A program made the position numbers and the translations under genes. A stretch of 12,301 nt of DNA. It comes from Porphyromonadaceae bacterium UBA4277. GTDB lineage: Bacteria; Bacteroidota; Bacteroidia; Bacteroidales; Muribaculaceae. Shown in pieces: positions 1-7,438 of the stretch. The stretch lies in assembly GCA_002395965.1 (NCBI GenBank), contig DGVT01000127.1, positions 1 through 12,301 on the forward strand. Direction: 5' to 3'. Position 1 is the first letter of the stretch. Each line of letters starts with the position of its first letter. The notes beneath the pieces are model-generated. The model made no database searches, was not told the origin of the DNA, and saw nothing but the letters and a program-made list of their open reading frames with translations.

Positions 1-25
1 CTTGATACTTATTACTTGATACTTA
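1..25. repeat. Short 14-nt tandem repeat after the epimerase gene
   Basis: The 11-mer CTTGATACTTA occurs at 1-11 and again at 15-25, giving a 14-nt period. It lies just beyond the stop codon of the minus-strand epimerase gene. The window edge hides whether more copies follow. It may be a small AT-rich spacer repeat or simple slippage. No function can be assigned. Confidence 0.5.
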
Positions 26-27
26 AC

Positions 28-1044
28 CTACAGCCATCCAGCCTTGCGATACCAGGCAATGGCCTCATGAAGTCCTTCGGGCAGGCTGTAGCGTGCAGTA
101 AATCCCAACTCAGCCTTTGTCTCGGTGGTGTCGCACAGCCAGTTGCGCTGCTTGAGAATGTTGAACTTGTCGCCATTGAGCGTGCTGGGTTTCAACGTCA
201 CCTTCCCCCACCACTCGGCCACGGCGCACACCACGCGCACCAGCCAAATGGGGCAGGCAACAGGAATCACAAAAGTCTTCTTCAGCTCATTACACACCAA
301 TGCGCGGAACTGCTGCTGGGTGTAGGCCATGTCTTCGCTGATGAAGAAGGCTTTACGCTTAGGCTCATGTTCGATAGCAGCCATCACAGCACGCGCCACG
401 TCCTTCACATAGATGAACGTGAGCATCTGCTTGCGAAAACCCACGCTGAAGTCAAAGCCGCGCTTGATGCTTTTCATCATCAGGAAGTAATCGCGCTCAT
501 GCGGGCCATAGACGCCCGTGAGGCGCAAGATGGTGAAGGGCACGTCGGGCTGCATCTGCAAGTAGGTCTCGGCCTTGAGCTTCGATGTGCCATAGCGAGT
601 GTTGGGCTGCGGTATATCGGTGGGCTTAAATGGCGTGTAGCCCACGTCATCACCCATGCCCATCACGCTCAGGCTGCTGATAAGCACCAGGTTTTGCGGT
701 ATGGCATTGATAGCCCGCAAGGCCTCGACCAGCGCTCGCAGGTAACCATAGTTGATGCGCTCAAAATCAAGATAATTAGTACACTTTGTTGCTCCCAGGT
801 TGTGCACCACATAGTCCCACGCGCCACATTTCTCAACATGTGTGCGCAATGTGGCCGCGAGCTTCTGCTCGTCGGTAAAATCGAGCTCAATAAAGTGGAT
901 GCGTTCGTCGGTGAGAAACTCACGACTTGTGGTGCTGCGCACGGCAGCCCACGTCTCATAGCCCCGCTCAAGAGCTTCGGCCACAAGATAGCCGCCTATG
1001 AAGCCACCGGCACCGGTAATCAGGATTTTCTTTTCGCTACCCAT
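28..1044 (-). CDS. NAD-dependent epimerase/dehydratase (extended SDR)
   Basis: This 338-aa protein is an extended short-chain dehydrogenase/reductase. The N-terminal Rossmann motif is GxxGxxG (G11, G14, G17, in TGAGGFIGGYL). A serine-rich catalytic segment lies near 123-126 (SSLS), followed by the active-site pair YxxxK (Y151, K155 in YGTSK). Length and motif order match intact nucleotide-sugar epimerases/dehydratases and related NAD(P)-dependent reductases. Substrate cannot be read from sequence. Family members typically act on UDP- or dTDP-sugars, and some on sterol or flavonoid-like substrates. The start codon is 3 nt beyond the stop of the upstream lipoprotein gene, so the two are surely cotranscribed. 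It is the last visible gene of the envelope operon, which favours a role in surface glycan or lipid chemistry (inference). No truncation is seen. Confidence 0.85.
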   Translation of the reverse strand: MGSEKKILITGAGGFIGGYLVAEALERGYETWAAVRSTTSREFLTDERIHFIELDFTDEQKLAATLRTHVEKCGAWDYVVHNLGATKCTNYLDFERINYGYLRALVEALRAINAIPQNLVLISSLSVMGMGDDVGYTPFKPTDIPQPNTRYGTSKLKAETYLQMQPDVPFTILRLTGVYGPHERDYFLMMKSIKRGFDFSVGFRKQMLTFIYVKDVARAVMAAIEHEPKRKAFFISEDMAYTQQQFRALVCNELKKTFVIPVACPIWLVRVVCAVAEWWGKVTLKPSTLNGDKFNILKQRNWLCDTTETKAELGFTARYSLPEGLHEAIAWYRKAGWL

Positions 1045-1047
1045 GCT

Positions 1048-1467
1048 CTACGGCTGTCTTGTGAGATAATAGTCAACCACATTGTCTAAGGTGGAGAACC
1101 TCAGCTGTGCTTTATTTCCCTCATGCGACACAACTTCCAGCGTTGTCCTCTGCGGAAAGAGACCTGCGACATCGAAGTTGCCATTGAAGTCGATGCGCAT
1201 CATTCCGTTTTCTTCACTCCATGTGCCATAGCTCTCACCACCGTCGTGTAGCACATCGGTGTAGCGCAGGCACATTACCGACGACTGGAATTGCACATAG
1301 TAGTCAACGCCTTCGGGTATGGAGTTGGTATTTGGATGAATGGCCGATTCAATTCTGTCGATGTGCCATGTGCCATACCAGCCGTTGATGTCGCCATCGT
1401 TGTGTGTGCACGATGCGGCGGCTATCAGTGCCACCGCCATTAGCAGGAAGTATTTTATTGTTTTCAT
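1048..1467 (-). CDS. Small lipocalin-like lipoprotein
   Basis: This 139-aa protein starts with a lysine-containing n-region and a hydrophobic stretch that ends in a lipobox (AASC, Cys20), so it should be a signal-peptidase-II lipoprotein anchored through Cys20. The mature part has GTWHIDRI near the N-terminus and later alternating strands ending in VDYYLTRQP. This resembles the small beta-barrel lipocalin-like lipoproteins common in Bacteroidales, but no specific family is certain. Its ATG overlaps the stop of the upstream Wzi-like gene (1464-1467, ATGA), which implies translational coupling. It may be a periplasmic or outer-membrane accessory to that protein (inference). No catalytic motif is visible. 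Confidence 0.7.
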   Translation of the reverse strand: MKTIKYFLLMAVALIAAASCTHNDGDINGWYGTWHIDRIESAIHPNTNSIPEGVDYYVQFQSSVMCLRYTDVLHDGGESYGTWSEENGMMRIDFNGNFDVAGLFPQRTTLEVVSHEGNKAQLRFSTLDNVVDYYLTRQP

Positions 1468-3002
1468 CGTTTTCCAAGTGTGAAGTTACCATGATAAGTG
1501 ATTGCAAGCAGGGCACCGAAATTGTTGCCATAGAGTTTGCCACGGTCGAGCGCAAGCTGTGCCGTACATTGCAAGCCGGCAACCGATGCCGGTTTATAGA
1601 CGGCCTCAACCATTAACGATGTGGCTGTGAGGGCGGGAGTGATGGGTTGCACCATTGAGCCCCACGACTTGCGCCAGCTGCCCATGGCGCGGTATTGCCA
1701 CTCATGCGTGATGTGTCCGGCTATGGCGGCATGCACGCCGCGCACCACATTGTGGTCGAAGCGCAGGTGACCGTCTTGATTGTATAGCGGCGAGCGCAGC
1801 ATGGGCGAGCCTAACGACATGCCACGGTTGTGGTAGCCATTGTAGGCATAATTGTTATAATAGTCGTCCATGCCGGTAACCTTAGTCGTCAGGGTCGTCC
1901 CCTCGTGGTCGGCCGGTGCCCAGTGAATGGGGCCGCACTGGTTGGTCATGTCGATATATTCTATCACGGCACCGCTGAGCCAGCTCGGGGTGGCCGACTC
2001 ATATTCCAGTCCCCACAGCCCGTCGAAGCCGTTGCGCTTGCCCAGGCTGGAGCCGTCTTCCCAGGGCGACTGGTAATAGGCTTTCACCTTGCTGCCTACA
2101 GGCAGTCTGTAGGACAGCATAAGGTCCCACGAGCCCAAGTGGTTTCCGGCAAAGAATGCCTTGTCGCCCTTGCGCGTGCCGCCGCTCATGGGAATGAGCG
2201 ACTTGAAGAATGCCTCGGCATCGGCTTTCTGCTCAACGCTTTCTATTTCATTTCCGCCACTATAGGTAACGGTTGTGCCGCCAAACTGGCAAGCCGCCTG
2301 CAGACCTAGCGTCACCACAAAGGGCTTATTGGGATTGGAGCGGAAGTAGATATTCTTGTAGTTAAGCCACCAGCCGGTAGTGAGCAGGTGGTTGTAATAG
2401 TTGTAGTGGTTTTCAAGCCACTTGTTGTCGGCGGGCTTGAAATAGCCCACTTCACCCCTGATTTGCAACCAGCCACGAGTGAACGGCACCGACTGGAAGT
2501 TGACAAATCCCGCACTGGCTCCCACCATGGGGCGTGCATTGCCACTATGGATGAGGTCGCCGCTGCTGAGGCGGTCGTTAAGCAGCGGCGAGCCACTGTG
2601 CTTGGCTCCTAATGTGAGAAACACGCCGCGATATTTGCCCTCAAGCCATGCCTGTTGCATCCACACTCGGGCAGGATGCTCATCGTGCATAGCCGCCGAA
2701 GCGCCTCCGGGCGGTGGTAGCAGCCCATAGGTGGCACTTGATGCCCAACCGCCCCACAATTCCACTCCGGCACCCCAGCTCAGCCGCGTGGTGGTGTCCA
2801 TTTTATGGCTTATGCCTGCATTGAACAGCGTGGAATACTGCTGTGTGACGGTTCCGCCTCGGTTAGAAGCTATATAGTAGGGTGCCAGCTGGCCGTCGCC
2901 GCCGGCATTGACTGTGACGCCGGCTTCCCAGTCGAGCTGCGTCTGTGCTGCAAGGGCTATGGGAAGCATGGCCACAAGTGTGAGTAGATATTTTGAAATC
3001 AT
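1464..3002 (-). CDS. Capsule assembly Wzi family outer-membrane protein
   Basis: This 512-aa protein has a clear Sec signal peptide (cleavage likely after ALA, about residue 18). The rest is rich in alternating aromatic and polar residues with many Trp, Tyr and Gly-Asn turns, as expected for a large outer-membrane beta-barrel. The pattern (an N-terminal GG-GQLAPYY-like segment, a central W-x-G-K-Y-RG segment followed by LGAKHSG, repeated barrel strands, and a C-terminal strand ending in FTLGKR) resembles the Bacteroidota Wzi/capsule assembly family. E. coli Wzi binds K-antigen capsule at the cell surface. In Bacteroidota the family is widespread and mostly uncharacterised. It starts 34 nt after the GlsB-like gene and overlaps the next lipoprotein gene by 4 nt, so it is in the middle of the operon. 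Family assignment is from pattern recognition, not alignment. Confidence 0.72.
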   Translation of the reverse strand: MISKYLLTLVAMLPIALAAQTQLDWEAGVTVNAGGDGQLAPYYIASNRGGTVTQQYSTLFNAGISHKMDTTTRLSWGAGVELWGGWASSATYGLLPPPGGASAAMHDEHPARVWMQQAWLEGKYRGVFLTLGAKHSGSPLLNDRLSSGDLIHSGNARPMVGASAGFVNFQSVPFTRGWLQIRGEVGYFKPADNKWLENHYNYYNHLLTTGWWLNYKNIYFRSNPNKPFVVTLGLQAACQFGGTTVTYSGGNEIESVEQKADAEAFFKSLIPMSGGTRKGDKAFFAGNHLGSWDLMLSYRLPVGSKVKAYYQSPWEDGSSLGKRNGFDGLWGLEYESATPSWLSGAVIEYIDMTNQCGPIHWAPADHEGTTLTTKVTGMDDYYNNYAYNGYHNRGMSLGSPMLRSPLYNQDGHLRFDHNVVRGVHAAIAGHITHEWQYRAMGSWRKSWGSMVQPITPALTATSLMVEAVYKPASVAGLQCTAQLALDRGKLYGNNFGALLAITYHGNFTLGKR

Positions 3003-3036
3003 TGTAATGAATATTTTATTGTCAAACGAACATTTT

Positions 3037-3978
3037 TCAGTTTAGTGTAGCATCACGCTCGTAGGTGTCGATGTGCCGGTCACGCTTGTTGGGAGCAATC
3101 TCGTCGATTTTGATGATTAGCCCGGTCTCCTCCACATTGCCGAAGGCATCGTTCACGGCGGTGCCCAAGATGCGCATTGTGGGCGACAGGTTCATGTAGG
3201 CATTCACAAGCGGCGGAATATTGATGCCGTGATTACGCACATAGGCATTCAGGCGACGATAGTCTTCCTTGAAGTCGCTACCCACAAAGAAGTCACCCGA
3301 CAAGTCATCGGCAAGGGCCGTATTGGGTAGCGGATGCATGGGGTGTGCCCAGCCATCGGGGTCTTTGAAATAGATATTCAGGAAATGGAGCAGCAGGTTA
3401 CGGCAGTCACGAGGATAGGTGGTGTACATTGTCATCTTTCCGAACAGATACTCCACATCGGGATGCACAACGGTGAGAGCGCCCAAGCCGTCCCACAGGT
3501 TATCCAAGGCATAGATTGCCCTCACTCCGACACGGGTCGATTGATACTCTGGCCTGACAAACGAGCGGCCCAGCTCAATGCACCTGGGGAGAACGTGCGT
3601 TACAAAATAGTCTGAGAACTTGAAGATGTGCGAAGTGGCAATGTGAGGCACTCCGTCGGCTATGTGCATCTCCGAGCCCAACAGATAGCGGTAAGCCCCT
3701 ATGATTTCACGGCGCTCGGGGTTCCACACCAGCAGTTGGCGGCAGGGCTTGTCCATCGTGTCAAACTCATCGATGTCGCATGCCTTACCCGTGCCACCGC
3801 CGGCCTGACGGAATGATATCTCACGCAGGCGCCCTATCTCGCGCATTACGTTAGGCGCTTCATGTGCTGTAATCACATGAATTCGGTTTGCCGCCTTATT
3901 AGTCGTCCGCAGGAAGGTGGACGGCGTCAGCTCACGCTCAATAAGGCTTACATCCACCGGAGGTATTATCGTTTCCAT
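3037..3978 (-). CDS. glsB: GlsB-like N-acyltransferase (GNAT/OlsB-type, glycine lipid synthesis)
   Basis: This 313-aa protein belongs to the OlsB/hemolysin-like GNAT acyltransferases. After an N-terminal region, the segment REIGRLREISFRQAGGG (about 46-62) is followed by RYLLG (about 97-101) and the signature ELGRSFVRPEYQ (135-146), typical of ornithine- and glycine-lipid N-acyltransferases that use 3-hydroxyacyl-ACP. In Bacteroides thetaiotaomicron, GlsB makes N-acyl-3-hydroxyacyl glycine (the commendamide type), which GlsA then O-acylates. Finding a GlsA-like gene directly upstream on the same strand (43-nt gap) strongly supports this role over ornithine-lipid synthesis, though the amino-acid substrate cannot be proved from sequence. 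It acts at the inner face of the cytoplasmic membrane (family knowledge). The protein appears full length with an ATG start. Confidence 0.8.
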   Translation of the reverse strand: METIIPPVDVSLIERELTPSTFLRTTNKAANRIHVITAHEAPNVMREIGRLREISFRQAGGGTGKACDIDEFDTMDKPCRQLLVWNPERREIIGAYRYLLGSEMHIADGVPHIATSHIFKFSDYFVTHVLPRCIELGRSFVRPEYQSTRVGVRAIYALDNLWDGLGALTVVHPDVEYLFGKMTMYTTYPRDCRNLLLHFLNIYFKDPDGWAHPMHPLPNTALADDLSGDFFVGSDFKEDYRRLNAYVRNHGINIPPLVNAYMNLSPTMRILGTAVNDAFGNVEETGLIIKIDEIAPNKRDRHIDTYERDATLN

Positions 3979-4021
3979 ATTCCTTTCATCAGGACTTTAA
4001 TCATTAATACTCTCACACACT

Positions 4022-4831
4022 TCACTCTCTGCCCATGGCATACACCATGTCGCGCAGTCGCGCTGCCTCGGCCACGGCATTGTGCACATCGAAGCTCTCG
4101 CACGGCACAGGCTTGCCAATGACTATGTTAAACGTCGTTCCACGGCTTTTTATCATCTCACGAGGCAGCAGTATCATTTCGGCATTGAACTTGATGCCTA
4201 ACTTCTTGCGCCAGCGGGCCAGGCGGTAGAACCACTCACTGTTGCGGCCACCGAAAAACACCGGCACCACATCACGGCCATAGGCAGCAGCCATGGTGAC
4301 AATGGCCTTGTTCCACCGCAAGTCCTGGACTGCGCCACCGCGCTCCTTGCGAGAGCACAGCCCGGCTGGGAAAGTGATCATCTGGTCGCTGCCTGAGTAT
4401 GCTTCCTCAATATCTTTCACGCGGCTGCGCGACTGACGGCCATATTTGTTCACCGGCAGGAACACGTCGTTCAGCGGCTTGACAGCCATGAGCAGGTCAT
4501 TGACCAGGAACCGGACGTGACCGCCATAATGGTCGCCAAGCACTTGGATTAGTGCCATGCCGTCGAGGCCGCCCAACGGGTGATTACTGGCAAAAATATA
4601 CCGGCCGGCAGCGGGCACATTCTCCAGTCCTTCGACACGAAGTGTTATGTCAAGGTCAGAAAGAGCCTGCCGGGCTGCATCCACTCCGGTCTGGTGCCCT
4701 ATCGATTGCAGAATTGCATTAAGCTCGTCCTGGCATATCAGGCGCTCAATCCACCGCACTACAAAGCGCGGCATCCATCGGTAATATTGCGGAACACGCT
4801 CACGCAGCACTGCTGCAACGTCTATTTTCAT
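4022..4831 (-). CDS. glsA: GlsA-like O-acyltransferase (PlsC/LPLAT fold)
   Basis: From ATG 4831 the product is 269 aa. It has the lysophospholipid-acyltransferase pattern: motif I NHPLGGLDG (H84 and D90), a middle segment FLPVNK (about 124-129), and motif III FPAGLCSR (154-161, matching the usual FPEG-S-R). The His-to-Asp spacing is HX5D rather than the textbook HX4D; I recall the same for hemolysin-like acyltransferases in this phylum. With the adjacent GlsB-like gene, the likely role is to add a second fatty acid to N-acyl glycine to form a diacylated glycine lipid. A longer frame opens at TTG 4855, overlapping the upstream stop (4852-4854). I prefer ATG 4831 because AAGGTGA precedes it at normal ribosome-binding spacing; ATG 4846 is also possible. 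Confidence 0.78.
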   Translation of the reverse strand: MKIDVAAVLRERVPQYYRWMPRFVVRWIERLICQDELNAILQSIGHQTGVDAARQALSDLDITLRVEGLENVPAAGRYIFASNHPLGGLDGMALIQVLGDHYGGHVRFLVNDLLMAVKPLNDVFLPVNKYGRQSRSRVKDIEEAYSGSDQMITFPAGLCSRKERGGAVQDLRWNKAIVTMAAAYGRDVVPVFFGGRNSEWFYRLARWRKKLGIKFNAEMILLPREMIKSRGTTFNIVIGKPVPCESFDVHNAVAEAARLRDMVYAMGRE

Positions 4832-4851
4832 TATTTCACCTTCCATCGGAT

Positions 4852-6309
4852 TCAAGACTGAAGTAGCGACTTATAATAGGAATCGAGATTTTCAAGATAC
4901 GACAACTGAATGTGATAGCAAAGCACCAGCGTCACTGCAATCACCACCACATAGGCCACCGACCACCACATGAACTGCCGACGCATCCTGCCCTGGCGCA
5001 ACATGGCCACGACAAACACTGCTATGGGCACTGCAAGCGGCTCAACGGGGAGAATATAACGGCTCACCGTGCCGGCCACCACATAGGCGATAATAATAAA
5101 CACACTTGCCGGCCACCATGCCCAGGCACCCATGTTCATACCGCGGCGCCACGACATGAAGAAGAAATAGAACAGAGTTATTCCGCCCACGGCATACCAT
5201 CCCCACGCCATGCGAGGCAGCAAACTGAGGATGGTGGGGTTGTCATACACCCATGGGAACGGTATGATAAATTGCACACAGCAAGCCAGTGGCAAGATGA
5301 GCAACCTGTGCCACACAGGATAGTAGAAATACTTGCCCACAAGGTCGATGTAGGGCTGCTGCACACCGCCACCCATGAATTGTTTCTGCATCACATAGCC
5401 TCCCTTGATTATGCCCATGTGTCCGTCAACCGAATAGCGGGCCATAAGGTTTCCCGCCACAAAGGCCGCAGCCACAATGAGTGCCAGCACCAAGACTTTG
5501 CGGGCGGCATATCGGTGCTTTGCCAAGGCCATGATTGCCAGGCCTATCATCACAAAATAAAGATAGGTGGTGCGACCCAGCGACAGCATCACGCACCCTA
5601 CCGTCCACAAGGCTATGTCTTTCCACATTGCACGTTTCCACGACGGGTCGTCGCGCTTGATGCCGGCAAGCACATAGCCCACAAGCATCATTGCCAGATA
5701 CACCATCGACTCCTTCTGCACTCGCAGGCCTTGCGACACGAAATACATCAGCGTTGACGCCAGGCACAAGCCCATGGTTGCGAGCCAGCGGTCGCTACAC
5801 TCCACCTTGCCATGAAGCAGGCGGCGCGTGAGAGCGGCGGTGAACACCACCGTGAGCAGCGTGAGCATCACATTCATGGCAAGCGGCCACGCAACGCTCA
5901 CGCCCAGCACTTTCCACGTCATGAGCATGAGAAGCGGAAAACCGAAGAAGGCAATGTTTGGAGCCGGAACACTGCCATTGTAGTAATGCAGCGCCCAGCG
6001 GTAGTAGCCACGGTCGTCACTCTCCAGGTGCGGGGCCGACAGCGGCAGGCCAAGGTTCACGGTTATGTTCCATATCGTGAGCACTGCCAGGGCCACCATC
6101 AGCAGCCCCAACGCCAGCAGCACCAGCCGGCCGGCGTGGCTGCTCCAGCGGCGGCTGGTATATACCACACGCGGCACTGCATAGGCTACGGCCAGCGACG
6201 ACGTGACTGACATAGCATCACCTGCCGAAAAAAGATGCAGCGAAACCACCGATAATACTATCAGTGCAGCCACCTCACCCAATATTTGCCAGCGTTCAAA
6301 GCTCATCAT
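4852..6309 (-). CDS. Polytopic membrane protein, possible GT-C glycosyltransferase
   Basis: About 485 aa with roughly ten to twelve hydrophobic segments across the whole length, so an inner-membrane protein. Between the second or third and next membrane segments an exposed loop carries an acidic pair (D98, D99 in ESDDRGYYRWAL). An acidic pair in the first large periplasmic loop is typical of GT-C lipid-linked-sugar glycosyltransferases (PMT/ArnT type), so a glycan or lipid glycosyltransferase or polymerase role is plausible. No full family signature was recognised. The frame can open at TTG 6318; ATG 6309 or 6306 is more likely. It is the first gene of the six-gene envelope run. Its stop codon overlaps the longest possible GlsA frame, so coupling to the lipid genes is tight. 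The specific function is unknown. Confidence 0.6.
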   Translation of the reverse strand: MMSFERWQILGEVAALIVLSVVSLHLFSAGDAMSVTSSLAVAYAVPRVVYTSRRWSSHAGRLVLLALGLLMVALAVLTIWNITVNLGLPLSAPHLESDDRGYYRWALHYYNGSVPAPNIAFFGFPLLMLMTWKVLGVSVAWPLAMNVMLTLLTVVFTAALTRRLLHGKVECSDRWLATMGLCLASTLMYFVSQGLRVQKESMVYLAMMLVGYVLAGIKRDDPSWKRAMWKDIALWTVGCVMLSLGRTTYLYFVMIGLAIMALAKHRYAARKVLVLALIVAAAFVAGNLMARYSVDGHMGIIKGGYVMQKQFMGGGVQQPYIDLVGKYFYYPVWHRLLILPLACCVQFIIPFPWVYDNPTILSLLPRMAWGWYAVGGITLFYFFFMSWRRGMNMGAWAWWPASVFIIIAYVVAGTVSRYILPVEPLAVPIAVFVVAMLRQGRMRRQFMWWSVAYVVVIAVTLVLCYHIQLSYLENLDSYYKSLLQS

Positions 6310-6380
6310 CGCCGCCAATGCTTGTCGGTAAATTCAAAAAAGATTATTTTTCTCATTATTCAGGCATTACTTCACACGTA

Positions 6381-6396
6381 GCGCAATGACTTGCGC
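6381..6396. repeat. Small perfect hairpin between pyrH and the envelope operon
   Basis: GCGCAA and TTGCGC flank a TGAC loop, giving a 6-bp perfect stem 32 nt beyond the pyrH stop. On the minus strand no U-run follows directly (a T-rich stretch appears only about 30 nt later), so it is not a convincing terminator. It may be an mRNA processing or stabilising stem between pyrH and the downstream genes. The 119-nt gap (6310-6428) has no full TAnnTTTG box, so readthrough from pyrH into the operon remains possible. Confidence 0.4.
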
Positions 6397-6428
6397 CGGC
6401 CACGTCACGACCATGGCCTCACCGAGTG

Positions 6429-7145
6429 TTACTCCACAGTAACGACGGTGCCAATGGGCTCGCCACTCATCACTTTGCGCAAGTTGCCCACCACGTCCAT
6501 GTTAAACACATGGATGGGCAACCCATTCTCCTTGCACATAATAGTGGCCGTCATGTCCATCACCTTGAGGTTGCGACGATAGATTTCGTCATAGGTGATG
6601 CGGTCAAACCGCGTTGCTGTCGAGTCTTTCTCGGGATCGGCAGTGTAGATGCCATCCACACGCGTTCCCTTGAGCATGACATCGGCTTCCACCTCGATGC
6701 CGCGCAGTGCCGAGCCGGTGTCGGTGGTGAAAAACGGGTTGCCGGTGCCGCACGACATTATAGCCACCTTGCCTTGGTTCATTGCCTCGATGGCACGCCA
6801 CTTGCTGTACTGCTCACCGATGGGCACCATGGGAATTGCCGTAAACACCTGCGATGGCTGACCCACAGCATCAAGGCCCGACGACAATGCCAGCGAATTA
6901 ATAACCGTGGCAAGCATGCCCATCTGGTCGCCCTTCACGCGATCCACTCCGCGAGCTGCTCCGGCCAGTCCACGGAAGATGTTACCGCCACCTATCACGA
7001 TGGCAACCTGCACGCCCATGTCAACTATCTCCTTGATTTGTGTGGCATAGTCGTGAACTCGTTCAGGATCGATGCCATGGCCCTGGCCTGCTGCCAGCGA
7101 CTCACCGCTCAACTTGAGCAAAATTCGTTTATATATCGGTTTCAT
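6429..7145 (-). CDS. pyrH: UMP kinase (uridylate kinase)
   Basis: This 238-aa amino-acid-kinase-fold protein phosphorylates UMP to UDP with ATP in the cytoplasm, an essential step to all pyrimidine nucleotides. Hallmarks are the N-terminal YKRILLKLSGE (5-15), the glycine-rich VIGGGNIFRG (50-59), the GTGNPFFTTD segment (133-142) and LKGTRVDGIYTADP (158-171). Length is normal for bacterial PyrH. Start choice: ATG 7145 (MKPIYKR) or ATG 7151 two codons earlier both fit. The frame stays open to 7268, but that extension runs through a promoter and a terminator, so it is rejected. A consensus promoter at 7168-7198 would give a leader of only about 10-16 nt. Here pyrH stands alone, without frr or tsf beside it. 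Confidence 0.96.
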   Translation of the reverse strand: MKPIYKRILLKLSGESLAAGQGHGIDPERVHDYATQIKEIVDMGVQVAIVIGGGNIFRGLAGAARGVDRVKGDQMGMLATVINSLALSSGLDAVGQPSQVFTAIPMVPIGEQYSKWRAIEAMNQGKVAIMSCGTGNPFFTTDTGSALRGIEVEADVMLKGTRVDGIYTADPEKDSTATRFDRITYDEIYRRNLKVMDMTATIMCKENGLPIHVFNMDVVGNLRKVMSGEPIGTVVTVE

Positions 7146-7167
7146 AGACATTTGTGTTAATTGGCGA

Positions 7168-7198
7168 CAAAGGTAATAAATTATGCCGAAAAATGCAA
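7168..7198 (-). promoter_or_regulatory. Bacteroidetes-type promoter of pyrH
   Basis: On the minus strand TTG (7198-7196), 20 nt, then TACCTTTG (7175-7168) match the Bacteroidetes -33/-7 pattern (TTTG and TAnnTTTG, about 19-20 bp apart). The expected start of transcription is near 7161, 10-16 nt before the pyrH ATG, leaving almost no leader. It lies just downstream of the terminator at 7213-7259, so pyrH need not depend on upstream transcription. Confidence 0.72.
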
Positions 7199-7212
7199 CA
7201 AACCCACCCGTG

Positions 7213-7259
7213 AGGCAAAAAATAATGTAGGCACGCCGTCGTAATGCGGTGTGCCTACA
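7213..7259 (-). terminator. Strong intrinsic terminator upstream of pyrH
   Basis: The arms at 7226-7239 and 7246-7259 form a 14-bp stem (nine perfect outer pairs, TGTAGGCAC with GTGCCTACA; two G-T wobbles further in) with a 6-nt loop. On the minus strand it is followed at once by TTATTTTTTG. On the plus strand no U-run follows. It therefore terminates minus-strand transcription arriving from higher coordinates, where no protein gene exists. Together with the promoter at 7407-7438 it bounds a short transcript. Confidence 0.85.
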
Positions 7260-7401
7260 CATCACCATGTAACAAAACCTTTACATTCTCATGCTATTGT
7301 CCTGCCCATGGCATAGGGAAATTTAGACTAAATGATTTTACCTTAGTTAATGCGAATCTTTCGCTTAAATGCTTGATTCAATCAATCAATTATTTTATTT
7401 T
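7217..7401 (-). ncRNA. Candidate structured small RNA (or pyrH leader) of about 185 nt
   Basis: This span is bounded by a near-perfect promoter and a strong terminator on the same strand. Between them are several local hairpins: GCGAA-AGA-TTCGC in the 5' half, TGCC-ATG-GGCA in the middle, and ATGTAA-8 nt-TTACAT (7267-7286) just before the terminator stem. No ORF longer than a few codons is present (for example a seven-codon ATG frame in the middle), so a protein gene is unlikely. I do not recognise tmRNA, RNase P or SRP RNA signatures. A 6S-like RNA is not supported because the two ends do not pair. It could be a trans-acting sRNA, or an attenuated leader of pyrH. Ends are estimates. Confidence 0.6.
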
Positions 7402-7406
7402 CGATG

Positions 7407-7438
7407 CAAATGTAGCAAAACTTTCAATACTGGCAAAA
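7407..7438 (-). promoter_or_regulatory. Consensus promoter for the candidate small RNA
   Basis: On the minus strand TTTTG (7438-7434), exactly 19 nt, then TACATTTG (7414-7407) is an excellent match to the Bacteroidetes primary-sigma consensus TTTG-N19-TAnnTTTG. Transcription should start near 7401. No coding region follows before the terminator at 7213-7259, which supports a noncoding transcript. Confidence 0.78.

Noticed and set aside
16..1089. Plus-strand 357-codon ORF opposite the epimerase gene
   Set aside because: It is the complement of a clearly recognisable SDR protein; its translation is rich in His, Ala and Gln with no domain pattern.
4912..5757. Plus-strand 281-codon ORF opposite the membrane protein
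   Set aside because: His- and Gln-rich translation is the mirror of hydrophobic codons on the other strand; no family features.
7146..7268. In-frame 41-codon N-terminal extension of pyrH with a membrane-like hydrophobic stretch
   Set aside because: It reads straight through the intrinsic terminator and the pyrH promoter, and PyrH homologues begin at the KRILLKLSGE segment with only a few residues before it. The open frame is accidental.
7217..7401. Candidate small RNA considered as 6S RNA, tmRNA, RNase P or SRP RNA
   Set aside because: No pairing between the two ends as in 6S, no tRNA-like ends, and none of the conserved core segments of RNase P or SRP RNA were found.
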